A DNA stretch of 5,669 nucleotides from Candidatus Auribacterota bacterium (lineage in GTDB: Bacteria > Auribacterota > JAFGBW01): NCBI GenBank assembly GCA_016932965.1, contig JAFGBW010000067.1, forward strand, positions 1 through 5,669, read 5' to 3'. Numbering within the stretch: the first letter of the stretch is position 1; every line of letters starts with the position of its first letter. Both the position numbers and the translations under genes were made by a program. This document shows, piece by piece, positions 1 to 5,669 of this stretch. The notes below the pieces were generated by a model, which was not told where the DNA came from, ran no database searches, and was given only the letters and a program-made list of their open reading frames with translations.

Positions 1-168
1 ATGCGGCATGAAAAGGGCTTCCAGCCATGAATGGGAATACGCATATGAAAAATACAAGGCCCCCTCTTCGGCCCAAAAGCGGGGATGGATGAAAAGATAA
101 GGCTCGCGGAAAACCATCATCAAAAGAGCCGTCACAAAAAGAAAATTTTTTTTTGCCGCTTCAGACAT
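1..168 (-). CDS. Polytopic membrane protein, N-terminal part only (runs off the window)
   Basis: An open frame of 56 codons starts with ATG at 168-166 and continues past the left edge without a stop. An in-frame TAA lies at 181-183, and no better start exists between them. The product begins MSEAAKKNFLFVTALLMMVF, a short basic stretch followed by a hydrophobic segment (about residues 9-20). Next comes the cluster PRFWAEEGALYFSYA (about residues 30-44). I recognise the 'PRFWAEEG' pattern from large uncharacterised bacterial integral membrane proteins that resemble membrane-bound glycosyltransferases; this is memory of a family look, and no catalytic motif is visible in the fragment. No Shine-Dalgarno sequence sits at the right distance; the nearest GGAG (204-207) is 35 bases upstream. 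Codons 5-8 contain a run of nine A. The gene is divergent from ilvD. That it is a real gene is likely; its function is unknown. Confidence 0.75.
   Translation of the reverse strand, partial: MSEAAKKNFLFVTALLMMVFREPYLFIHPRFWAEEGALYFSYAYSHSWLEALFMPH
146..154 (-). repeat. A9 homopolymer in codons 5-8 of the membrane protein gene
   Basis: Nine consecutive T on the plus strand read as nine A in the sense strand of the left-hand gene (Ala-Lys-Lys-Asn). A run this long inside the first codons is prone to replication or transcription slippage, which would shift the frame almost immediately. Confidence 0.7.
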
Positions 169-191
169 AAGAGAAGTTTGTTACATTACGT

Positions 192-220
192 TTGAAAAAA
201 CAACTCCTTTTTAATATCAT
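192..220 (+). promoter_or_regulatory. Probable sigma70-type promoter of ilvD
   Basis: TTGAAA at 192-197 (5 of 6 to the -35 consensus) and TATCAT at 215-220 (5 of 6 to the -10 consensus) are separated by exactly 17 bases. The predicted start of transcription is near 227, giving ilvD a leader of about 135 bases. It is the best plus-strand promoter match I can find in the 193-base gap between the divergent genes. The region is AT-rich, so chance matches are more likely than usual; no experimental support. Confidence 0.5.
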
Positions 221-235
221 CTCCCGATTAATATT

Positions 236-310
236 ATTAGACAGGATTTCCTGAAAAGAACGGAGTTCAGGCAAAATAACATCCTGTATATCCCGTTCAT
301 TCTGTCTAAT
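236..310 (+). promoter_or_regulatory. Inverted-repeat-rich ilvD leader with two exclusive folds
   Basis: Fold A: ATTAGACAG (236-244) pairs perfectly with CTGTCTAAT (302-310). Nested inside it are GAACGG (258-263) with CCGTTC (293-298) and CAGG (268-271) with CCTG (283-286). Fold B: ACAGGAT (241-247) pairs perfectly with ATCCTGT (281-287) and encloses CCTGAA (250-255) with TTCAGG (266-271). The two folds share bases 241-244 and cannot coexist. The block lies just after the predicted transcription start and before the ilvD ribosome site, where an attenuator, RNA switch or operator would be expected. I see no T-box motif and no clear GC stem followed by a U-run. The same repeats would also lie in the minus-strand leader of the divergent gene. 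The repeats are seen; the regulatory role is inferred. Confidence 0.35.
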
Positions 311-351
311 TTCCAGTTTCTTATTAATAAAATTTTTATAAACAATAGTAC

Positions 352-356
352 GGAGG
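352..356 (+). promoter_or_regulatory. Ribosome binding site of ilvD
   Basis: GGAGG followed by five A and then the ATG at 362. The strong Shine-Dalgarno match at the proper distance fixes the ilvD start. Confidence 0.9.
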
Positions 357-361
357 AAAAA

Positions 362-1996
362 ATGCAAGTAAAAGAAGTTAAAAAATTGCCTGCTGCACGC
401 TCCTGTTTATTCGGGACCAGGCTGGATAAAAAACAAATCGATAAACCCCTGATAGCCATATTCTATTCTCAAAATGAAATCACCCCGGGGCATCTTCATC
501 TGGAAGACCTGGCCGCATACATCCAAAGGGGAATCGCGGAAGCAGGCGGGTGCGGCATCCGTATGAATGCGGGTATTGGAGTCTGCGATGGAATAGCCAT
601 GGGACATGACGGGATGAAATACAGTCTTCCTTCCAGGGAACTCAACCGGGATTGTGTGGTGGATATGGTGATGTCGCATGGGATTTTTGAGGGGCTGGTA
701 TTCATCGGCGCTTGTGACAAGAACATTCCGGGGTATCTGATGGCAGCGGCGAATCTGGATCTCCCGACGATCTTTGTCACTACCGGCCCCATGATGCCGG
801 GAACCATCAGCGGAGAATGCGTGGATGTGGTGACTTCATTTTCAGCCGATGCACAGTATGCGCTGGGAAAAATTTCCACGCAGGAATACGAGAATATCAT
901 TGAAGAAAGCTGCCCGACCTGCGGAAGCTGCGCGGGTCTTTTTACAGCCAATTCCATGGCGTGTGTCACGGAAGCTCTGGGTTTAACCATTCCCTACATG
1001 GCCACAACCCATGCCGTGGACAATAAAAAATACCGTCTTGCCACGGAAAGCGGAAGACGGATCATGCATCTGATTGAAAAAAAGATCACGGCAAAAGCCG
1101 TCATGACAGAAAAGGCTTTCTATAATGCCCTGGCCGTAGACATGGCTATCGGCGCATCGACCAATACGGTTCTCCATGTGCCGGCCATAGCTAAAGAGGC
1201 GGGGATCATTCTGGATCTAGACAGGATCAATGATATCAGCGCCAGAACCCCCAATATTTTGAAATTATCTCCCGCCAGCCGGTTCAGGATGGTAGATTTC
1301 GACCGGGCCGGAGGAATACCGCTGGTTATGTCGCGTTTAAAATCCTTGTTGCATCTGGATGTGATAACCGTTACAGGACCATTGAATGAACGGCTTAAAA
1401 TGGTATTGGATCATGAAAAAACCGATGTCATAAAAAACATAAAAGAGCCGTATTCCAAAACAGGAGGCATCGCCGTCTACCGCGGAAACCTGGCCCCATC
1501 AGGTTCAGTCATCAAGGAAAGCGCTGTTCATCCTTCCGTTCCAACGGAATTCGAGGGCACTGCCCGCGTTTTTAACGATGAATCGGATGCCACCCGTTAT
1601 ATCAAGTCGGGTCAGATTCAAAAAGGAGATATATTGATCATCCGCTATGAAGGTCCTGCAGGCGGCCCCGGTATGCGAGAGATGCTGTATCCCACTTCAT
1701 CCATCAGCGGCCTGGGTTTGGAAAAGGAGGTCGCACTTATCACGGACGGCCGTTTTTCAGGAGGCACTGCCGGAATTTGCATCGGCCATGTGGAACCAGA
1801 AGCTTACATAGGAGGTCCCATCGCACTTGTTCAGACTGGAGATAAAATCACTATCAACAGAAAAACACGTGAGATCAACCTCCTGATTTCAGAGACGGAA
1901 TTCGCTAAAAGAAAACAAGATTGGAAACGGGTGGAAAAACCTGCCGATACTTCACTTCTCCAAAATTTCAGAAATAAATTCACGGAAAAGTCTTAA
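362..1996 (+). CDS. ilvD: Dihydroxy-acid dehydratase (IlvD/Edd family)
   Basis: This 544-residue protein is near the usual length of the short bacterial form (about 550-560; the E. coli enzyme is about 616). The family enzyme (EC 4.2.1.9) dehydrates 2,3-dihydroxy-isovalerate and 2,3-dihydroxy-3-methylvalerate in the cytoplasm, the third common step of valine and isoleucine synthesis. Visible motifs: NEITPGHLHL (38-47), DGIAMGHDGM (76-85), YSLPSRE (87-93), CDKNIPG (118-124, cluster cysteine and probable metal-site lysine K120), CPTCGSCAGLFTANSM (184-199, cluster cysteines), and in the C-terminal domain DGRFSGG (462-468) and GHVEPEAYIGGPIALV (475-490). Having 'PGH' where [2Fe-2S] members carry 'PCN' places it with the E. 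coli-like, probably [4Fe-4S], group (inference). Local sequence is somewhat unusual (GIGVCDG, GACDKNIPGYL), so it may be a paralogue or act on a related sugar acid. No other ilv or leu genes are in view. A strong ribosome site precedes it; it converges on the HAMP-like gene. Confidence 0.93.
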   Translation: MQVKEVKKLPAARSCLFGTRLDKKQIDKPLIAIFYSQNEITPGHLHLEDLAAYIQRGIAEAGGCGIRMNAGIGVCDGIAMGHDGMKYSLPSRELNRDCVVDMVMSHGIFEGLVFIGACDKNIPGYLMAAANLDLPTIFVTTGPMMPGTISGECVDVVTSFSADAQYALGKISTQEYENIIEESCPTCGSCAGLFTANSMACVTEALGLTIPYMATTHAVDNKKYRLATESGRRIMHLIEKKITAKAVMTEKAFYNALAVDMAIGASTNTVLHVPAIAKEAGIILDLDRINDISARTPNILKLSPASRFRMVDFDRAGGIPLVMSRLKSLLHLDVITVTGPLNERLKMVLDHEKTDVIKNIKEPYSKTGGIAVYRGNLAPSGSVIKESAVHPSVPTEFEGTARVFNDESDATRYIKSGQIQKGDILIIRYEGPAGGPGMREMLYPTSSISGLGLEKEVALITDGRFSGGTAGICIGHVEPEAYIGGPIALVQTGDKITINRKTREINLLISETEFAKRKQDWKRVEKPADTSLLQNFRNKFTEKS

Positions 1997-2002
1997 GGAT
2001 TG

Positions 2003-2494
2003 CTAGGATAACCTTTCCATCACCTCTTCAAGCCTGGCGCGTGTGGATGGGTCCGCCTGTTTGGCGATTTTTTCTAATTCCTGCTTGAAGGTTGTGAGAA
2101 GCATGACTTTTTCAATGATCTTATTCATGCTGACAGAAACGGCATGAAAGGGGTCATTTTTTCGAAAAGTCATTTTTCTAGGCTCACCGGATGCGACCTG
2201 GTCGCAGACGCGGCCCAATCTCAATAGGATACCCCGCACTCTGTTGGAAGCATAAAAATACGCAAAGAAAAAACCGTATAAGGTCCATAAGAAGAAAATG
2301 CCCCATTGCGCCTTGAGAGGCAAGGCAGTGGTGCTATCCGCAAAACCGGGGGTCAACATGGAAAAAAAAGTCTTGGTGAATATATTCCCAAAGAGGGCTA
2401 AAACCAAAACCAGTGTAAAAATAAGATAACCTGTAAAAAGCAGCCTGACTTTATTGTCATAGAAAATCCTGCGTCTGTTCATGATATGGCTCAC
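2003..2494 (-). CDS. Small two-helix membrane protein with HAMP-like tail
   Basis: The product has 163 residues from a GTG start. That GTG (2494-2492) overlaps the RND stop TGA by two bases (GTGA arrangement) and has AAGGAG 8 bases upstream, which favours it over the ATG at 2482, 20 bases from that site. Layout: basic cytoplasmic N-terminus (RRR at 7-9), helix 1 about 17-39, a short external loop of about 24 residues, helix 2 about 64-82, then a cytoplasmic stretch (about 84-133) with the look of a HAMP module: a first amphipathic helix, VASGE (100-104), FRKNDPF (110-116) and a second helix with MNKIIEKV (123-130). A charged helical tail (137-163) follows. There is no kinase, methyl-accepting or cyclase domain and no large sensor loop. 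It is translationally coupled to the RND transporter, so a role linked to the pump is a fair inference; the function is unknown. HAMP assignment is by pattern and only moderately sure. Confidence 0.85.
   Translation of the reverse strand: MSHIMNRRRIFYDNKVRLLFTGYLIFTLVLVLALFGNIFTKTFFSMLTPGFADSTTALPLKAQWGIFFLWTLYGFFFAYFYASNRVRGILLRLGRVCDQVASGEPRKMTFRKNDPFHAVSVSMNKIIEKVMLLTTFKQELEKIAKQADPSTRARLEEVMERLS
2054..2073 (+). terminator. Weak candidate terminator for ilvD, inside the convergent gene
   Basis: CGCC (2054-2057) and GGCG (2063-2066) can form a 4-bp GC stem with loop TGTTT, followed by A and six T (2068-2073). It lies about 60 bases past the ilvD stop, within the 3' coding end of the opposite-strand gene. 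The stem is short, so this is only the best candidate in a place where no intergenic room exists. Confidence 0.2.
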
Positions 2495-5400
2495 GTTTTT
2501 TTCTCCTTTTGATAGGTTTTCAGCATATCCTGGAAATCCCTGAACACAACCAAAGTGCAGGGAACCATAACCAGGATCAACAGAGTTGAACTTAAAAGCC
2601 CGCCGATCACCGTGAAAGCCAGTGGTGACCACAGATCAGAGGCCGAACTTTTGTCAAAAGCCAGCGGAATCAGCCCCAGAACAGTCGTGGAAGTTGTCAT
2701 GAGAATAGGGCGTAACCGGCTTTTACCGGCCACGATGATGGCTTTCAACTCCCTCATGCCTTTTTCCTTCAGTTGATTCAGCTGGTCGATAAAGACAATA
2801 GCATTATTGACCACAATACCGCCCAGCATGATCACACCGATCAAGACCCCCATGGTGATCCTTTCTGTAGTCACAGTCAAAGCAGCACTGACACCAATCA
2901 AGGCGAAAGGGGCGGCCAGCATGACAATCAGCGGCTGTAAATAGGATTCAAACAGGCTGGCCAGCAACATATAAACCAAAAACAGCATGACCAATGCAGC
3001 GTATTGCAGATTTTGATAAGTCTCTTTCATTTCATGGTAATCCCCACCAAATTCAATATGGTAATCATCGGGTAGTTTTATCTTTTTCAGATGCGCTGCT
3101 GTCAGCTCAATCGCAGAGGCAAGAGAATATTCCATCGTACTGGCGCTCAGCTGGATCATTCGGATTTTGTTGGTATGCCAGATTTCACTGGGCGCGATCC
3201 CCTCCTTGAAATCCACCATTTCAGCAAGACTGATTTTCTGTCCAAACCGATTGGTAAGCTTCAGCGCCATCACCTCCTTAAACGTCTTCCGGTCGTTTTC
3301 CTTCAGGCGGATGATGGTCTCCACTTCCTTGCCTTCCTGAAAAATTTTTGTGGCCTGCAGCCCCCTCACTTTAGCATGGACGGCATCGGCTATTTCCTTG
3401 ACGGTGAATCCCAATAGAGTTGCCCTCTCCCTGTCCACTTTGATGATGCGTTCGGGCCTTCCGGGTTTATATCGGAGTTTGAAATCGTAAAAACCGCCTA
3501 TTTCCTTCATTTCCTTTGAAATGAAGGAAGAAAGTTCCAGAAGCTTGGGATATTCATATCCGTATAGATCGATCAGGATTTCTGTTCCGCCTGAGGTTTT
3601 ACCAGAACTCGTGTAAATGAAGGCCTCTTCCTTCTCGCCGATGCCTTTGACTTTTTCCCGGACATCCTGGATCACCTGAATGGTGGGTCTTTTATGCAAG
3701 GGTTTCAAAGTAACATAGACCTTTGATGACCACCCTTCAATTCTGGAAGAAAAAGTTTCTATTTCAGAAATCGTTCTAAGCTTTTCCTCCACTTGTTGAA
3801 TTACCCTGTCCGACATTTCAATCCTGGAACCGCTGGGCAATTCCACGAACACAATGAATTTCCCCTCATCAGTCACTCCCTGTATATCTTTATCCAGGGA
3901 AGAAAAATACAAACCCGAGCCTAGAAGCATGATCATCACACATCCCAATAAATAGTATCGGTTCTTAAGCCCCCAAAAAAGGACGTTCTGATACAGGCCT
4001 ACGACTTTATTAAAAACCACACCGCTGGTGGAGGTATTCACCATTTCTTTACCTTTGGCCAACAAAGAGGGGACGAGGGAAACAGCCACGGCCAAAGAGG
4101 AGACAAGGGAAAAAACCACGGTTAAGGCCAGACCCCCATAAAGAATTTTCGTTTGCTGATTCACAAATACAATGGGAAGAAAAACAATCAAAGTAGTGGC
4201 AGTTGAAGCCGTGATAGCCATGAGAACGCTCCCTGTTCCATGGATGCAGGCCATTTTCCTGCTTTCTCCGGCTTCTATTTTTTTTGAAATGATTTCCATC
4301 ACAACAATGGCATTATCCACGAGCATGCCGATACCAAGAGCGAGTCCTGAAAGAGACATGATATTCAAGGTAATGCCCCATAACTCCATGAGTCCCAGGG
4401 AAATAATGATCGAAAGTGGGATAGCTACGCTGATGATGAAGGTGGGCTGGATTTTTCTCAAAAAGAGAAACAAGACAGTGATGGCAAACAAGGCTCCCAG
4501 TAAAAGGGAGGACTGCACGTTTTTGATCGCCTCCCTGATAAAGACAGCCTGGTTGGAAACAATCATCCATTCCACGTCTTGAGGCAGCATTTTTTTTAAT
4601 TGAAAAATGGTGTCAAGAATATCATCGCTGATGCGGACCGTGTTGGCACTGCTTTCCTTTTGAATATAAAGCGACACAACCGGTTTGGAATTGATCCGGG
4701 AAATCGTTTGCGATTCCATATGCTGATAAGAAACATCCGCCACATCTTTTAACCGGATGATATTGGATATCCCTTGCGAAAAGATGATTGTGTTTCTCAC
4801 TTCCTCCAGGTCCTGATACTGGGCCTGAGCTCTTAAAAGCCATTTTTTTCTCCGGTCTTTATAATCTCCTGCCAAAACATTCAAATTATTCTTTCCGACA
4901 GATTGTGTGATCTGCTCGATGGACAGGCCGCGGGACTCGATCTCTTTTTCATTCACCTCGATGACGATTTTTCTCTCTCTGCCTCCGGTCACTTCCACGT
5001 TTGCCACTCCGTTCACCCTCTGAAGAACGGGCTTTATTTTCCGGTCCGCTATATCCCGCAAATCCTCTACCGTAGCGGAGTCACTATGCAAGGCCAGAAT
5101 AACGATTGGCACGTCATTTTGTTCGTATTTGGCAATGACCGGCCTTTCCGTTTCTCTAGGAAGATCATTCTTGATTCGATCAAATTTTTCACTCACTTCC
5201 AGGCTGATGATATCCATATCCGTACCCGGAGGAAAAGAAAGAACGACGCTGGCGCGTCCTTCTTTGGAAGTGGACTGCAATGCCTTGAGTTCTCCGACAG
5301 TGGACATGGCTTCTTCGATCGGAATGGTGATCAGTCTTTCTATTTCTTCAGGAGGCATCCCCCCCCGGACATTGACCATAATGGAAATATTGTCGAAACT

Positions 5401-5547
5401 CGCGTTGGGGAGCAGCTCAACAGGAATTTTAAAAAAGGAAATAAGTCCCCATATCACCAGCACTGAATAAAACATAAGCGTTGTGACAGGTCTTGTAACT
5501 GCCAAAGACGAAATAAACGTGCTGGGATAGAATGAATGCGATTGCAT
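2491..5547 (-). CDS. RND-family efflux transporter, HAE1-like permease subunit
   Basis: The product has 1018 residues, a normal length for AcrB-like permeases, which are inner-membrane trimeric proton-driven pumps. The typical plan is complete. Helix 1 is at about 24-39, followed by PVELLPNASF and GGMPPEEIERLITIPIEEAM. The first periplasmic porter region ends near 345, and helices 2-6 lie at about 347-495. Helix 7 is at about 530-549, the second periplasmic region at about 550-848, and helices 8-12 at about 850-1001. Helix 4 carries LVDNAIVV (one Asp, D411, and Asn412, where AcrB has two Asp); helix 10 carries GGIVVNNAIVFID, with Asn replacing the AcrB lysine. This is the relay pattern of many HAE1-type members outside the AcrB group. 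The start chosen is ATG 5547-5545, the first ATG in frame beyond the tRNA; AAGGG (5561-5565) is 13 bases upstream, a loose spacing. No adaptor or outer-membrane gene is beside it. The substrate cannot be told from sequence. Confidence 0.95.
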   Translation of the reverse strand: MQSHSFYPSTFISSLAVTRPVTTLMFYSVLVIWGLISFFKIPVELLPNASFDNISIMVNVRGGMPPEEIERLITIPIEEAMSTVGELKALQSTSKEGRASVVLSFPPGTDMDIISLEVSEKFDRIKNDLPRETERPVIAKYEQNDVPIVILALHSDSATVEDLRDIADRKIKPVLQRVNGVANVEVTGGRERKIVIEVNEKEIESRGLSIEQITQSVGKNNLNVLAGDYKDRRKKWLLRAQAQYQDLEEVRNTIIFSQGISNIIRLKDVADVSYQHMESQTISRINSKPVVSLYIQKESSANTVRISDDILDTIFQLKKMLPQDVEWMIVSNQAVFIREAIKNVQSSLLLGALFAITVLFLFLRKIQPTFIISVAIPLSIIISLGLMELWGITLNIMSLSGLALGIGMLVDNAIVVMEIISKKIEAGESRKMACIHGTGSVLMAITASTATTLIVFLPIVFVNQQTKILYGGLALTVVFSLVSSLAVAVSLVPSLLAKGKEMVNTSTSGVVFNKVVGLYQNVLFWGLKNRYYLLGCVMIMLLGSGLYFSSLDKDIQGVTDEGKFIVFVELPSGSRIEMSDRVIQQVEEKLRTISEIETFSSRIEGWSSKVYVTLKPLHKRPTIQVIQDVREKVKGIGEKEEAFIYTSSGKTSGGTEILIDLYGYEYPKLLELSSFISKEMKEIGGFYDFKLRYKPGRPERIIKVDRERATLLGFTVKEIADAVHAKVRGLQATKIFQEGKEVETIIRLKENDRKTFKEVMALKLTNRFGQKISLAEMVDFKEGIAPSEIWHTNKIRMIQLSASTMEYSLASAIELTAAHLKKIKLPDDYHIEFGGDYHEMKETYQNLQYAALVMLFLVYMLLASLFESYLQPLIVMLAAPFALIGVSAALTVTTERITMGVLIGVIMLGGIVVNNAIVFIDQLNQLKEKGMRELKAIIVAGKSRLRPILMTTSTTVLGLIPLAFDKSSASDLWSPLAFTVIGGLLSSTLLILVMVPCTLVVFRDFQDMLKTYQKEKKT
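2503..2508 (-). promoter_or_regulatory. Ribosome binding site for the HAMP-like gene, inside the RND gene
   Basis: AAGGAG on the minus strand, within the last codons of the RND gene, 8 bases before GTG 2494-2492. It decides the start of the small downstream gene and supports translational coupling. Confidence 0.8.
3502..3529. repeat. Perfect 11-bp inverted repeat within the RND gene
   Basis: TTCCTTCATTT (3502-3512) and AAATGAAGGAA (3519-3529) are exact reverse complements separated by six bases. In the mRNA they would make an 11-bp hairpin. It lies over codons of the second periplasmic region (about residues 673-682, SSFISKEMKE). It may be a coincidence of Lys/Glu/Phe/Ser codons. Confidence 0.6.
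5359..5366 (-). repeat. G8 homopolymer early in the RND gene
   Basis: Eight consecutive C on the plus strand read as eight G in the sense strand, covering Arg61-Gly62-Gly63-Met64 of the transporter. Long G runs within coding DNA are uncommon and are known slippage sites in phase-variable genes of several bacteria; here the frame is intact. Confidence 0.7.
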
Positions 5548-5594
5548 GATGGAAACAAGACCCTTTTGAAGACCAAAACAGACCCGGAAAACAA

Positions 5595-5668
5595 CGCCCC
5601 CGACGAGACTCGAACTCATCGCCTCAGGATTAGGAATCCTGCGCTCTATCCTGATGAGCTACGGGGGC
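5595..5668 (-). tRNA. tRNA-Arg, anticodon CCT
   Basis: All arms are present. The acceptor stem GCCCCCG pairs with CGGGGGC (7 bp) and the D stem GCTC pairs with GAGC across a loop containing GG. The anticodon stem CAGGA/TCCTG holds loop TTCCTAA, giving anticodon CCT (plus strand 5632-5634), which reads AGG. The variable loop is AGGCG. The T stem ATGAG/CTCGT has one T-G pair and loop TTCGAGT. The discriminator base is G. The 3' CCA is not encoded (TTG follows), so it must be added after transcription. The gene is complete and ends one base before the window edge. Its 3' end faces the RND gene 47 bases away. Confidence 0.96.
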
Positions 5669-5669
5669 A

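Noticed and set aside
192-254. A 20-codon plus-strand frame from TTG, rich in Leu and Ile (9 of 20), resembling a branched-chain amino acid attenuator leader peptide before ilvD.
   Set aside because: It starts with TTG without a well-spaced ribosome site, and its first codons coincide with the -35 and -10 boxes of the best promoter, whose transcript would start near 227, after the frame begins. AT-rich DNA gives Leu/Ile codons easily.
161-367. A 68-codon minus-strand frame whose stop overlaps the start of the left-hand membrane gene by 8 bases, suggesting a coupled upstream gene.
   Set aside because: It begins at a TTG inside the ilvD start region with no ribosome site, lies in AT-rich intergenic DNA and resembles no family I know. 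The overlap could still matter, because the membrane gene lacks its own ribosome site.
2495-2632. Upstream extension of the HAMP-like protein to a start at 2632.
   Set aside because: The extra 46 residues overlap the RND 3' end in another frame and show no membrane or domain pattern; the GTG at 2494 has a well-spaced AAGGAG.
4064-4123. Imperfect tandem repeat of 30 bases (about 24 of 30 identical).
   Set aside because: It encodes VVFSLVSSLA followed by VAVSLVPSLL in helix 6 of the RND protein, a hydrophobic pattern normal for that helix in the family, so protein constraint explains it.
4903-5466. A 187-codon plus-strand open frame antisense to the RND gene, and similar long antisense frames under ilvD.
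   Set aside because: These frames mirror strongly conserved genes, have odd composition (many His, Phe and Asp) and no ribosome sites.
5548-5619. Upstream extension of the RND protein by 24 residues to an ATG at 5619.
   Set aside because: That ATG lies inside the tRNA gene, and the added residues do not resemble RND N-termini; the ATG at 5547 fits the family.
5595-5668. tRNA-Arg(CCT) as an integration site of a mobile island.
   Set aside because: No integrase gene and no second copy of the tRNA 3' end are visible in the window; the longest other match I noticed is about seven bases.

Overview
The window holds four protein genes and one tRNA in three transcription units. From left to right these are: the 5' end of a minus-strand gene for a polytopic membrane protein, which runs off the left edge; a plus-strand ilvD (dihydroxy-acid dehydratase) with its own promoter and an inverted-repeat-rich leader; and a minus-strand unit read from the right edge, consisting of tRNA-Arg(CCT), a large RND-family transporter and a small two-helix membrane protein with a HAMP-like tail.

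The genome is bacterial: Shine-Dalgarno sequences, a sigma70-type promoter, a tRNA without an encoded CCA end, and operon-style overlaps. A full-length HAE1-like RND pump suggests a Gram-negative (diderm) cell. The 'RKNDPF' form of the HAMP-like region reminds me of proteins from Desulfobacterota and related lineages, but that is weak and no taxon can be fixed from this window. Genes are packed tightly; the only real intergenic space is the 193 bases between the divergent left-hand gene and ilvD.

ilvD and the HAMP-like gene converge with 6 bases between their stop codons. The HAMP-like gene begins with a GTG overlapping the RND stop codon, so the two are almost certainly translated together. 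The RND gene starts 47 bases after the tRNA 3' end with no visible promoter or terminator between, so the pump mRNA may be a read-through product of the tRNA transcript. No membrane-fusion adaptor or outer-membrane channel gene is present in the window.

There is no CRISPR array, insertion sequence, phage gene or toxin-antitoxin system. The points most worth checking are the RND/HAMP-like coupled pair, the two mutually exclusive folds in the ilvD leader, the tRNA-RND linkage, and long homopolymers near the starts of the two minus-strand membrane-protein genes.
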